Notes under the pieces: generated by a model
Database searches by the model: none
What the model saw: only the letters and a program-made list of their open reading frames with translations
What the model was told of the DNA's origin: nothing
Part shown: one piece after another, positions 1 through 7,671 of the stretch
How the letters are laid out: every line of letters starts with the position of its first letter
How positions within the stretch are numbered: the first letter of the stretch is position 1
Source of the DNA: an uncultured Eubacterium sp.
GTDB lineage: Bacteria > Bacillota > Clostridia > Lachnospirales > Lachnospiraceae
Direction: 5' to 3'
Assembly (NCBI GenBank): GCA_900551945.1
Contig: URYE01000036.1
Span: 1 to 24,023, forward strand
DNA: 24,023 bases
Program-made: the position numbers and the translations under genes

Positions 1-54
1 TAGAGCGTCTGGCTACGGACCAGAAGGCCGCGAGTTCGAATCTTGTCACGTACA
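1..54 (+). tRNA. tRNA-Arg (anticodon ACG), 5' part cut by the window edge
   Basis: The 3' two thirds of a tRNA are visible. The anticodon stem TCTGG/CCAGA encloses the loop CTACGGA, giving anticodon ACG (Arg, CGN codons). A T-arm with the TTCGAAT loop follows, then the acceptor strand CACGTAC and discriminator A at 54. No CCA is encoded. The D-arm is partly present, and the 5' acceptor strand lies before base 1. A terminator follows seven bases later. Confidence 0.93.
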
Positions 55-60
55 TGTTTT

Positions 61-85
61 CCTGCACGAAAGTGCAGGTTTTTTT
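61..85 (+). terminator. Intrinsic terminator of the tRNA-Arg transcript
   Basis: Perfect 7-bp stem CCTGCAC/GTGCAGG with a GAAA tetraloop, followed by seven T. It ends the tRNA unit and insulates the small gene at 159. Confidence 0.93.
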
Positions 86-158
86 ATTTACAAAAATGAA
101 TATTTTTGAAAAAAAAGAGCATAATAGAATTTGAAAATAAATAAAGGAGGACATAAAA

Positions 159-365
159 ATGTCTAAAAACAGTTCAAATTCAACAAATTCAAAAAACTCT
201 TACAACTCATCTAATTCTTACAATTCATCAAACTCTTATAACTCAACAAATGAAAGCAATTCAACAAATTCTAAGAACAGTACTAAATCTTCATCAAAAA
301 ATTCATCAAAAAACTCAAGCAATTCAAGCAATGAGTCAGATTGTTTTGATAAATCAGATTACTAA
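159..365 (+). CDS. Small Asn/Ser tripeptide-repeat protein, function unknown
   Basis: 68 aa made almost wholly of N-S-x triplets (x = S, T, K or Y) from residue 4 to about residue 59. It ends in a different, acidic tail, D-C-F-D-K-S-D-Y, holding the only cysteine. A textbook ribosome site, AAAGGAGG at 143-150, lies 8 bases before the ATG, so translation is likely real despite the low complexity. There is no signal peptide or hydrophobic segment, so the product should be cytosolic and disordered or a repetitive beta-type fold. I do not recognise a family. It stands alone between a tRNA terminator and a long hairpin (476-524). Asn and Ser codons vary (aac/aat, tca/tct/agc/agt), so the repeat is kept at protein level and is not a fresh DNA microsatellite. 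Function is open: surface, spore-associated or stress protein are all only guesses. Confidence 0.72.
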   Translation: MSKNSSNSTNSKNSYNSSNSYNSSNSYNSTNESNSTNSKNSTKSSSKNSSKNSSNSSNESDCFDKSDY

Positions 366-475
366 TATTTGATTGTATCAGATATTTGGTGAATAAAAGA
401 CTTAACCCAATATGCTAAACTGATTTTTTAATGAGCTTTAACAGTTGAAAGAACATTTCATAAGATAATATTATG

Positions 476-524
476 AATAAGCTCTCCATTTTAATGTATA
501 TTACAGTAAAGTGGAGAGCTTATT
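476..524 (+). terminator. Long hairpin, probable terminator, in the 366-677 gap
   Basis: Perfect 13-bp arms at 476-488 and 512-524 (AATAAGCTCTCCA and its complement) continue inward as T-G, T-A, T-A, T-A, A-T, giving an 18-bp stem with a 13-base loop. The downstream T tract is short and interrupted (TTATTTAA), so termination would rest mainly on stem strength. It can act in both directions. The rest of 366-677 is AT-rich, and I see no gene in it. Confidence 0.6.
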
Positions 525-677
525 TAATGCTATCTAGTAAGTACTATATTTCTATTTCATTTTACAACAATTAAGCCCATTCAATTATAAGATTGTTTTT
601 TTAGATTATAAGATAGGATACATATTTTATGTATATATGAGTATATTATAATAAAATATTAATAGGTAAACGAGTAT

Positions 678-1337
678 ATGAGTTGTCAAAATATAAGTTG
701 GGTGACTTTAGATGAGTATATTAGGAGAAAAAGTATTTTTATTGTAGATGTGAGAAGTGAAAGCGAATTCAAAGAAAAGCACATTAAATATGCGGTTAAT
801 ATTACATATGATGAAATGGAAGAAATTATAGATAATCTTATTAAGCAAAAAAGACAATATGAAAAGAATATAGTAGGTAGAAATAGAAGAAACTCTAATT
901 TTAATGGTAGGTATTCAAATGAGAATATTAAAGAAAATCTTCAATCAAAAAATTCTAATAAACAGAATAGTAATAATAGGTATGTAAATAATAATAAAGA
1001 AAGATTAGATATTGAAAAGACAAAAACGGTAAATCAAAATAATAATAGAAAAGGTATAGAAAATGTAGGTAATATGTCTTTTTGGAATAATAGAAATAAT
1101 AACAAGATTTATAATCAAATGGGAAAAGATATAAATGATAATAATAATGTTGAGGATAATAATATAAAGTTAGTTATTAAAGGAAAAGAAATAGAAAAAA
1201 ATAAAATAGTAATAATTTATTGCGATAGGGGAGCTCATAGTTTTTATATTTGTTCAAAGTTAGCTGAATTAGGATATAATGTTAAATCATTGGCTGGAGG
1301 AATAAATAATTATAGGGGAAGATTTCTTATTACTTAA
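678..1337 (+). CDS. Rhodanese-like protein split by an Asn-rich insert
   Basis: 219 aa. Residues 7-45 match the N-terminal half of a rhodanese domain (V-D-V-R-S at 23-27, then the E-F...H-I...A-V-N-I pattern). Residues 178-216 match the second half: I-I-Y-C-D-R-G-A-H-S with catalytic-type Cys182, then L-G-Y-N-V-K-S-L-A-G-G-I. Between them lie about 110 residues (62-172) of low-complexity sequence rich in Asn, Lys and Arg, where a normal single-domain rhodanese (about 100 aa) has a short link. Rhodaneses move sulfane sulfur through a persulfide on that cysteine, and many small ones serve in sulfur trafficking or redox roles. The active loop is intact, so activity is plausible. The insert is coded by runs of aat/aac and aaa/aga. 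The start has only a weak ribosome site (TAGG). The gene is monocistronic, with a 177-base gap to the next gene. Confidence 0.8.
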   Translation: MSCQNISWVTLDEYIRRKSIFIVDVRSESEFKEKHIKYAVNITYDEMEEIIDNLIKQKRQYEKNIVGRNRRNSNFNGRYSNENIKENLQSKNSNKQNSNNRYVNNNKERLDIEKTKTVNQNNNRKGIENVGNMSFWNNRNNNKIYNQMGKDINDNNNVEDNNIKLVIKGKEIEKNKIVIIYCDRGAHSFYICSKLAELGYNVKSLAGGINNYRGRFLIT

Positions 1338-1457
1338 ATGTAAAAAGCCTAGCACATAAAGGTAAAAGTGTGGTTATTGCAGATAAAAAGATTTTATTTA
1401 TGAAGTTGATAGTGAGTAATCAATTTATTGCATAAGAATATAAATACTTTATTAAGG

Positions 1458-1486
1458 TTGACAGTATTTGAATATGGCTTTAAGAT
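1458..1486 (+). promoter_or_regulatory. Sigma-A promoter for the rlmL-like operon
   Basis: TTGACA at 1458-1463, a 17-base spacer and TAAGAT at 1481-1486, about 28 bases before the start codon of the methyltransferase. It probably drives the packed run up to yfcE. Confidence 0.75.
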
Positions 1487-1514
1487 AAATATATGATAGA
1501 AATTTGGAGGATAT

Positions 1515-2678
1515 ATGAATACATACGAATTAATTGCACCATGTCATTTTGGACTGGAGTCAGTGTTAAAAAGAGAAATATATGACTTAGGTTACGATAT
1601 AACATTGGTGGAAGATGGTAAAGTTACATTTGAAGGTGATGCAGAGGCTATATGCAGAGCTAATATTAATCTTAGGACAGCAGAAAGGGTATTACTTAAA
1701 GTAGGTCAATTTAAGGCGTATACATTTACAGAATTATTTGACCAGACAAAAGCACTTCCATGGGAAGAATTTATTCCAGAAGATGGAGAGTTTTGGGTTA
1801 CAAAAGCTAATTCAGTAAATAGTAAGCTATTCAGTAGCTCTGATGTTCAGTCAATCGTAAAAAAGGCGATTGTCGAAAGATTAAAGGAAAAATATAAGGT
1901 AGGTTGGTTCAAAGAAGATGGTAATTCCTATCCATTAAGAGTTACAATTATAAAAGATGTTGTAACTATTGCAATTGATACAACTGGTAATTCACTTCAC
2001 AAGAGAGGCTATAGACCTGCTTCAGGAAAAGCTCCTATATCTGAAAGTCTTGCCGCAGCACTTATAATGCTTACTCCGTGGAAGAAAGACAGGGCGTTTG
2101 TTGACCCATTTTGCGGAAGTGGGACATTTCCTATTGAGGCAGCTATGATTGCGGCTAATATAGCGCCAGGACTTAATAGAGAGTTTACTGCGGAAAGTTG
2201 GACCAATATTATACCTAAAAAAGAATGGTATAATGCAATAGAAGAAGCAAATGAAGCAATTGATATGAATATAAACACAGATATTCAAGGCTTTGATATT
2301 GATGAAAATGTTATAAAAATCGCAAGACAAAACGCTATTAATGCAGGTGTTGATAAGTTGGTACATTTTCAAAAGAGAGATGTTAAAGAACTTAGTCATT
2401 CAGGAAAATATGGGTTTGTAATAACTAACCCACCTTATGGAGAACGTCTTGAAGAAAAAGAAGCACTTCCGCCTATTTACACAGCATTGGGTAAGCAATT
2501 TGCAAAATTAGACTCATGGTCAGCCTATGTAATTACATCATACACAGATATAGAAAAATATTTTGGAAGAAAGGCAGATAAGAACAGAAAGATTTACAAT
2601 GGTATGTTAAAGACATATTTTTATTCGTTCTTAGGTCCAAGACCTCCAAAAAAGAAGGATATTAGATTTGAAAAATAA
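1515..2678 (+). CDS. THUMP-domain class I SAM-dependent rRNA methyltransferase (RlmL/YpsC family)
   Basis: 387 aa, the usual length of the Gram-positive YpsC-type enzymes. The N-terminal part (about 45-155) fits a THUMP RNA-binding domain. The Rossmann methyltransferase part follows, with the SAM-binding motif D-P-F-C-G-S-G-T near residues 196-203 and the catalytic N-P-P-Y-G-E-R-L near 304-311, typical of guanine-N2 (m2G) methyltransferases. By family the substrate is 23S rRNA (the position of E. coli G2445), in the cytosol. The E. coli RlmL second domain (RlmK, m7G2069) is absent, as is normal in Firmicutes. GGAGG at 1506-1510 sets the ATG at 1515. The 3' end overlaps the next gene by 11 bases, which suggests translational coupling. 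Confidence 0.92.
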   Translation: MNTYELIAPCHFGLESVLKREIYDLGYDITLVEDGKVTFEGDAEAICRANINLRTAERVLLKVGQFKAYTFTELFDQTKALPWEEFIPEDGEFWVTKANSVNSKLFSSSDVQSIVKKAIVERLKEKYKVGWFKEDGNSYPLRVTIIKDVVTIAIDTTGNSLHKRGYRPASGKAPISESLAAALIMLTPWKKDRAFVDPFCGSGTFPIEAAMIAANIAPGLNREFTAESWTNIIPKKEWYNAIEEANEAIDMNINTDIQGFDIDENVIKIARQNAINAGVDKLVHFQKRDVKELSHSGKYGFVITNPPYGERLEEKEALPPIYTALGKQFAKLDSWSAYVITSYTDIEKYFGRKADKNRKIYNGMLKTYFYSFLGPRPPKKKDIRFEK

Positions 2679-4380
2679 AAAAGTATTTATTAGTATAGCT
2701 GTGTGTTGTGTTACAGTATTAATAGGGTGTTTTTTTATTAGAACTCAAAGTACAGGAATTGCGTTAGGTAGTGTTACTGTAACTGAAAATGACAGACCAG
2801 CAGAATGGCAGAATATTATAACTAAAGAGATAAATACTTATCAAATAAAGTTAATAGTAGATAATGAAGAGATTAAATTAAAAAAAGCCGGTATTTTTAT
2901 AGATGAAGATATGAATATAATGATACCAGCATATATATTTTCAGACGCATTTAGTTGTGCTTTTAATCAGTATGATAATAAGAATATAACACTTCAAAAG
3001 GGCAATAATATTGTGACAATTAGTACTTTAAAAGATTGTATTTTGCTTAATGGACAGGAAATTTTTCTTGAAAAGTCTTATGTTATTAAAAATGATATGG
3101 CATATATTAATGTGTGTGTTCTTAAAGAGGCTTTTGGTTATTCTTATGAATGGAATATGGACGATAATATTTTAAAAATGGTTAATGAAAAAAGTTCAGA
3201 GAGTATTTTACCAAGTAAGTATAATTATAGGAATACAGGTAGATTTTTAAATATAAAAAATCAAGGAAATACAAGTATCTGTTGGGCATTTGCTTCATTG
3301 TCAGCATTAGAAACAAGCCTTATGCCAATTCAGCATTTAGAGTTATCTATTGACAATATGGTAGGTAATAGTGGGTATGTTAATACGTTAAACGACGGTG
3401 GAGATTATACAAGGGCTATTGCATATCTGACATCATGGCGTGGGCCAGTGCTTGAAGAAGATGACCCTTATGGCGATGGTCTATATGATACACTTGCACA
3501 ACCAGTAAAGCATGTACAAGAAGTACAAATTATTGAGAGTAAGAATTTACAAGCAATTAAGAAGGCTGTATTTTTGCATGGTGGCGTTGAGTCATCTTTG
3601 TATACATCAATGAATGAAAGTGACAGTAGTTCTATTTATTATAATAATAATACAAGTGCGTATTGTTATGATGGAACTAAAAAGCCTAACCATGACATTG
3701 TTATAATTGGTTGGGATGACGATTATTCTAAGGATAATTTTAGTGTGGAAACTAAAGGAAATGGTGCTTTTATATGTATGAATAGTTGGGGGACAGAATT
3801 TGGAGATGAAGGTCTATTTTATGTGTCATATTATGATACTAATATTGGCGTTCATAATGTTGTGTATACAGGCATTGAAGACACTGATAATTATGACAAT
3901 ATTTATCAAAGTGATATATGTGGCTGGGTTGGTCAGTTAGGATATGAATCTGATACTGCTTATTTTTCAAATGTTTATACTGCTACACAAGATGAAGTAA
4001 TAAAAGCAGTTGGATTTTATGCAACAGATAAAAATACTTCTTATGATATCTATGTAGTAGAAGACTTTTATGATACGTTATCATTTGAGAGTATAAAGTA
4101 TATTCAGTCAGGGTCATTTGAAAATGCAGGTTTTTATACGGTAGATTTAAAACGAGAAATAGAAGTTGAAGCTGATAAAAAATATGCTGTTGTAATAAAA
4201 ATAAAGACACCAAATGCAATACATCCTATTGCCATTGAATATGTAGCTGGAAAGTCAACTAGGAATGTTATATTAGACGATGGAGAAGGATATATAAGTT
4301 ACACAGGAAATACTTGGGAACATGTAGAGGAGTCTAAAAATTGCAATATATGTTTAAAGGTATATACTAATAATAAATAA
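2668..4380 (+). CDS. Exported C1A (papain-like) cysteine peptidase with lectin-like C-terminal domain
   Basis: 570 aa starting at TTG, with AAGGA at 2655-2659 inside the end of the previous gene. Residues 6-24 are hydrophobic; L-I-G-C at 18-21 resembles a lipobox, so a lipoprotein or a membrane-anchored exported protein is likely. Residues about 55-170 resemble the copper-amine-oxidase N-like stalk domain common on clostridial surface proteins. The peptidase core follows with Gln199 (oxyanion hole), Cys205 in S-I-C-W-A-F-A, His342 in H-D-I-V-I-I-G-W and Asn372 in N-S-W-G, so the full papain catalytic set is present. The last 160 residues resemble the lectin-like domain usually attached to these clostridial C1 peptidases. 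Probable role: extracellular protein or glycoprotein cleavage. The substrate is unknown, and the location among housekeeping genes gives no clue. Confidence 0.88.
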   Translation: MKNKKVFISIAVCCVTVLIGCFFIRTQSTGIALGSVTVTENDRPAEWQNIITKEINTYQIKLIVDNEEIKLKKAGIFIDEDMNIMIPAYIFSDAFSCAFNQYDNKNITLQKGNNIVTISTLKDCILLNGQEIFLEKSYVIKNDMAYINVCVLKEAFGYSYEWNMDDNILKMVNEKSSESILPSKYNYRNTGRFLNIKNQGNTSICWAFASLSALETSLMPIQHLELSIDNMVGNSGYVNTLNDGGDYTRAIAYLTSWRGPVLEEDDPYGDGLYDTLAQPVKHVQEVQIIESKNLQAIKKAVFLHGGVESSLYTSMNESDSSSIYYNNNTSAYCYDGTKKPNHDIVIIGWDDDYSKDNFSVETKGNGAFICMNSWGTEFGDEGLFYVSYYDTNIGVHNVVYTGIEDTDNYDNIYQSDICGWVGQLGYESDTAYFSNVYTATQDEVIKAVGFYATDKNTSYDIYVVEDFYDTLSFESIKYIQSGSFENAGFYTVDLKREIEVEADKKYAVVIKIKTPNAIHPIAIEYVAGKSTRNVILDDGEGYISYTGNTWEHVEESKNCNICLKVYTNNK

Positions 4381-4391
4381 TGGAGAGAAAC

Positions 4392-4988
4392 ATGAAAAAG
4401 ATAATTTTGGCATCTAATAATAAGGGTAAGATTGCAGAAGTTAAAGAAATCTTAAAAGATATGAATGTAGAAGTTATTTCAATGAAGGAAGCAGGGCTTG
4501 ATGTTGATATAGAAGAAAATGGTAGCACATTTGAAGAAAATGCTCTTATAAAAGCAGAAGCTATTATGAAAATGACAGGTGAGATAACAATAGCAGATGA
4601 CTCCGGACTTGAAGTGGATTATCTTAACAAAGAGCCTGGAATATATTCAGCAAGATATATGGGACATGATACTTCTTATGATATAAAAAATAATGCAATA
4701 ATACAAAGATTAGAAGGAGTTAAGGGAACAGATAGAAGTGCCAGATTTGTATGTGCTATGGCAGTAGTTTTTCCAGATGGGAAAAATATTATAGCAAGGG
4801 GAACAATGGAAGGACTTATAGCTGATAAGCCGATGGGAGAAAATGGGTTTGGTTATGACCCTATTATGTATCTTCCGGAATATCAAAAAACATCAGCACA
4901 GCTTTCTTCTGAGGAAAAAAATAAAATAAGTCACAGGGGAAAAGCACTTGAAAAGTTAAAAACACAGTTGCAGGAGTATTTAAGTTAA
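4392..4988 (+). CDS. rdgB: XTP/dITP diphosphatase (RdgB/HAM1 family)
   Basis: 198 aa from the ATG at 4392. It hydrolyses non-canonical purine triphosphates (XTP, dITP, ITP) to monophosphate and pyrophosphate, keeping them out of DNA and RNA. Visible motifs: S-N-N-K-G-K (8-13, phosphate binding), D-D-S-G-L (69-73, catalytic Asp), F-G-Y-D-P (153-157) and S-H-R-G-K-A-L (180-186, base recognition). An upstream ATG at 4380 overlaps the stop of the peptidase gene, but GGAGAG at 4382-4387 lies correctly only for the ATG at 4392, and M-K-K-I-I-L-A-S-N-N is the family's normal N-terminus. Length is normal. It is followed after 51 bases by yfcE, a pairing common in Clostridia. Confidence 0.95.
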   Translation: MKKIILASNNKGKIAEVKEILKDMNVEVISMKEAGLDVDIEENGSTFEENALIKAEAIMKMTGEITIADDSGLEVDYLNKEPGIYSARYMGHDTSYDIKNNAIIQRLEGVKGTDRSARFVCAMAVVFPDGKNIIARGTMEGLIADKPMGENGFGYDPIMYLPEYQKTSAQLSSEEKNKISHRGKALEKLKTQLQEYLS

Positions 4989-5039
4989 TTTATTGTAATA
5001 TTAATGTATTTGTGTAAGAAAGATGAGGTATTTTAAAGT

Positions 5040-5522
5040 ATGCAAAGAATAATGATTGTAAGTGATACTCATAAAAGACATGGTAATCTTATGGAAGCTT
5101 TATATAATGAGGGTAAAATAGATATGCTTATTCATCTTGGGGATATTGAAGGTGAAGAAGATATAATTACTGATATGGCTGGCTGTAAAGTGCTTATGGT
5201 TCCGGGAAATAATGATTACTATGCTAGATATGATAAAGAAATAGAAACTAAAATTGGAAAGTATAAGGTACTTCTTACACATGGTCATTATTACTATGTT
5301 TCACTTGATTTGCAGGTTATAAAACAGGAATGTAAGTCAAGAGGGTTTGATATAGTTATGTTTGGTCATACGCATAGACCACTTATAGATATAGAAGAAG
5401 ATGTGATACTTATTAATCCTGGCAGTATATCATATCCTAGACAAGCTGACCATAGACCAACGTACATAATGATGGAAGTAGCTGACGATGGAAGTGCTAC
5501 TTTTGAATTAAAATATGTATAA
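5040..5522 (+). CDS. yfcE: YfcE/MJ0936-family metallophosphoesterase
   Basis: 160 aa, normal for the family. All metal-binding motifs of the calcineurin-like fold are present: S-D-T-H at 8-11, G-D at 34-35, G-N-N-D at 56-59, H-G-H at 81-83, G-H-T-H at 109-112, then N-P-G-S. Such enzymes are cytosolic phosphodiesterases with Mn2+ or Ni2+ centres; the natural substrate is poorly defined. GAGG at 5025-5028 is 11 bases from the ATG, a long spacing, so expression may depend on coupling with rdgB. It is the last gene of the run begun by the methyltransferase and is followed by an AT-rich hairpin. Confidence 0.92.
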   Translation: MQRIMIVSDTHKRHGNLMEALYNEGKIDMLIHLGDIEGEEDIITDMAGCKVLMVPGNNDYYARYDKEIETKIGKYKVLLTHGHYYYVSLDLQVIKQECKSRGFDIVMFGHTHRPLIDIEEDVILINPGSISYPRQADHRPTYIMMEVADDGSATFELKYV

Positions 5523-5546
5523 ATAGAAAGGTGCTATCGCATTAAT

Positions 5547-5605
5547 AAAAATTTATATAAGATATAGACTTATTGATTAAATATCTATATTTTGTATAAA
5601 TTTTT
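5547..5605 (+). terminator. AT-rich hairpin, probable terminator after yfcE
   Basis: 22-base arms at 5547-5568 and 5584-5605 pair throughout, using two G-U pairs, with a 15-base loop. The right arm ends in five T. The stem is long but almost all A-T. The rest of 5606-5790 is AT-rich, with a short inverted repeat (TTAAGTA/TACTTAA) and no gene that I can support. Confidence 0.55.
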
Positions 5606-5794
5606 CTTAGTGCCACAACCCTAGTGTTTAATAGGTGGAGTGCAAAATATTGATTTATTATTATAGTTAAGTAAAAAAACAAGTTGTGAATAGCTACTTA
5701 AGTATTAAAATGTTAGGGTTATTCTTTAAAATAGGGGTTAAAGTTATCATTTTTTACTTTTTTTGAAAAAAATTAAAAAAATTGAAAAAAAGTG

Positions 5795-5823
5795 TTGACA
5801 TTATGATACTCTTATAATATAAT
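5795..5823 (+). promoter_or_regulatory. Consensus promoter of the tRNA-Pro gene
   Basis: TTGACA at 5795-5800, a 17-base spacer and TATAAT at 5818-5823, both perfect consensus. A second TATAAT overlaps at 5813-5818 but would give a 12-base spacer. An A/T-rich tract just upstream (5757-5790) may act as an UP element. Confidence 0.87.
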
Positions 5824-5827
5824 CATT

Positions 5828-5871
5828 CTTGCGTTGCGGTACTAAACAAAACACAGCAACGAAATAGCAAG
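5828..5871 (+). other. Hairpin in the tRNA-Pro precursor leader
   Basis: Two short stems, CTTGC/GCAAG and GTTGC/GCAAC, stack with six unpaired bases on the 3' side only and an A-rich loop. It lies between the promoter and the mature tRNA start, so it belongs to the 5' leader removed by RNase P. Confidence 0.5.
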
Positions 5872-5895
5872 TGAATAATTAAGAACATCACTTAA

Positions 5896-5970
5896 CGGGG
5901 TGTGGCTCAGCTTGGCTAGAGCGCTTGATTTGGGATCAAGAGGTCGCAGGTTCGAATCCTGTCACCCCGA
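5896..5970 (+). tRNA. tRNA-Pro (anticodon TGG)
   Basis: Complete cloverleaf: acceptor CGGGGTG/CACCCCG, D-arm GCTCAG...GAGC, anticodon stem CTTGA/TCAAG with loop TTTGGGA (anticodon TGG), T-arm GCAGG/CCTGT with TTCGAAT, and discriminator A. CCA is not encoded. It reads CCN proline codons and stands alone, with its own promoter and terminator. Confidence 0.97.
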
Positions 5971-5977
5971 CTATTTT

Positions 5978-6004
5978 AAACTGGGTAGCTTGCCCAGTTT
6001 TTTT
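5978..6004 (+). terminator. Intrinsic terminator of tRNA-Pro
   Basis: AAACTGGG at 5978-5985 pairs with CCCAGTTT at 5993-6000, and seven T (5998-6004) run from the stem end. Confidence 0.92.
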
Positions 6005-6094
6005 AATGTCTTATTTGGTGGGGAAGATATCTTTTAAAAGTCAGTATCCATCAAGTAGAAATATTATATTATATTGTAAAGTTGATAATATTGA

Positions 6095-6123
6095 TTGTGA
6101 TTTTGGGGATACTATAGTATAAT
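6095..6123 (+). promoter_or_regulatory. Promoter of the first DAACS symporter gene
   Basis: TTGTGA at 6095-6100, a 17-base spacer and TATAAT at 6118-6123, 32 bases before the start codon. Confidence 0.65.
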
Positions 6124-6155
6124 AGTAGGAAAACTATTATTTAAAGGAGTATTTT

Positions 6156-7361
6156 ATGAAAAAATCCGGATTTTTCCATAGTCTGCCATTTAAGTTATTG
6201 GCAGGAGTAATAATTGGAATTGTTTTTGGACTTATTCTAAGTTCAACAGACCAATATGCTATTACACAATCTATTTTAAATGTAATCGTTACTTTAAAAT
6301 ATATTCTTAACCAAATAATTAATTTCTGTATTCCATTAATTATTATTGGCTTTATTGCGCCATCTATTACACAGATGGGAAATAATGCGTCAAGGCTTTT
6401 AATTATTGCTGTAATTATTGCTTATACATCTTCTTTAGGCGCAGCATTATTTTCAACAGGAGCAGGCTTTGCATTAATTCCACATTTGTCAATTGCTTCT
6501 AATGTTGATGGATTGAAGGAGCTTCCAACTGCTGTTTTTGAATTGTCTATTCCACAAATTATGCCAGTTATGAGTGCGCTTGTTTTTTCTATTATGATTG
6601 GACTTGCTTGTGCTTGGACAAAGGCTAAGATGATTACAAGTATTTTAGAAGAATTTCAAAAGATTATTCTTTCTATTGTATCAAAGATTATGATACCTAT
6701 TCTTCCGGTGTTCATTGGATTAACATTTTGTGGACTTTCTTATGAGGGTTCAATAACAAAGCAGCTTCCAGTGTTTATTGAAGTTGTTATTATAGTTTTG
6801 ATAGGTCATTTTATATGGTTAGCATTAATATACGGAATTGCTGGAATATATTCAAAGGAAAGTCCAATAGAAGTTATTCGTCATTATGGGCCAGCTTATC
6901 TTACAGCGGTTGGAACAATGTCTTCTGCTGCAACACTTGCAGTTGCATTGCAATGTGCTTATAAGGCAAAACCTTTAAGAAAAGATATGGTTGCTTTTGG
7001 AATACCACTATTTTCAAATATTCACCTTTGTGGTTCAGTTCTCACAGAAGTATTCTTTTGTATGACAGTTTCTAAGATATTATATGGAAATATACCATCA
7101 GTAGGAACTATGATGTTATTCTGTGTTCTTCTTGGAATATTTGCAATCGGAGCGCCAGGTGTACCGGGTGGAACAGTTATGGCTTCGCTTGGGCTTATTA
7201 CAGGTGTATTAGGCTTTAATGACGCAGGAACAGCATTGATGTTGACAATATTTGCGCTTCAAGATAGTTTTGGAACTGCTTGTAATGTAACAGGTGACGG
7301 TGCGTTGACACTTATTTTATCTGGATATGCAAAGCGACACAATATACAAGAAAATTTGTAA
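6156..7361 (+). CDS. DAACS-family sodium/proton-dicarboxylate or amino acid symporter (divergent)
   Basis: 401 aa integral membrane protein with about eight membrane helices and two re-entrant regions. Family marks: the serine-rich hairpin segment T-M-S-S-A-A-T-L-A (S-S-S-A-T-L-P in typical members) and the C-terminal N-V-T-G-D-G-A near residue 377. The N-M-D-G-T motif of canonical glutamate transporters is not present; A-P-G-V-P-G-G occupies the nearby HP2 area. It is therefore a divergent member, and the substrate cannot be read from sequence (glutamate, aspartate, C4-dicarboxylate or serine/threonine). AAAGGAG at 6143-6149 sets the ATG. The gene is monocistronic, with its own promoter and a downstream hairpin. 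Compare the canonical member at 17890. Confidence 0.85.
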   Translation: MKKSGFFHSLPFKLLAGVIIGIVFGLILSSTDQYAITQSILNVIVTLKYILNQIINFCIPLIIIGFIAPSITQMGNNASRLLIIAVIIAYTSSLGAALFSTGAGFALIPHLSIASNVDGLKELPTAVFELSIPQIMPVMSALVFSIMIGLACAWTKAKMITSILEEFQKIILSIVSKIMIPILPVFIGLTFCGLSYEGSITKQLPVFIEVVIIVLIGHFIWLALIYGIAGIYSKESPIEVIRHYGPAYLTAVGTMSSAATLAVALQCAYKAKPLRKDMVAFGIPLFSNIHLCGSVLTEVFFCMTVSKILYGNIPSVGTMMLFCVLLGIFAIGAPGVPGGTVMASLGLITGVLGFNDAGTALMLTIFALQDSFGTACNVTGDGALTLILSGYAKRHNIQENL

Positions 7362-7393
7362 TGGAATTAGTTTAGCTAAAAAAGTAATATAAA

Positions 7394-7450
7394 ATAATAA
7401 AACATTCAGTCATTAAAAGCATTTGCAAATATGGTTGAATGTTTTATTAT
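7394..7450 (+). terminator. Hairpin terminator after the first DAACS gene
   Basis: 15-bp perfect arms at 7394-7408 and 7436-7450 (ATAATAAAACATTCA and its complement) with a 27-base loop. The T-rich right arm may serve as the release tract. It can work on both strands. Confidence 0.55.
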
Positions 7451-7479
7451 ATTGTACTGTTGAAAAATCGCAAAATAAT

Positions 7480-7507
7480 TTGACATTGTACATTAATGAA
7501 ATATAAT
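7480..7507 (+). promoter_or_regulatory. Promoter of the small coiled-coil gene
   Basis: TTGACA at 7480-7485, a 16-base spacer and TATAAT at 7502-7507. The implied leader before the start at 7672 is about 155 bases and very AT-rich. I see no known riboswitch in it, only a palindromic T6A6 stretch near 7632-7647. Confidence 0.75.
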
Positions 7508-7671
7508 AGGTAATAGAAAGTTTTAACTTTTAAAAATAAATCATAGTTATATTTAGCATAATTTTTTTAATACTATTGAGTAAATTTTTTACTTTATAGT
7601 TAGGAGAATGGCTATTTAACTTAATAGATTTATTTTTTAAAAAATAAAAAAGTAAAATAAGGATTAGAAAA

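Noticed and set aside
159..365. CRISPR-like or microsatellite array
   Set aside because: The periodicity is 9 bases at codon level with synonymous variation and an open frame; there are no spacers.
2009..2399. Two minus-strand frames of 89 and 125 aa
   Set aside because: Antisense to the conserved methyltransferase motifs, with no independent support.
5925..6122. 65-aa reading frame over tRNA-Pro
   Set aside because: Its first residues are a translation of the tRNA T-arm and acceptor, and it runs through the terminator; a well-known annotation artefact.
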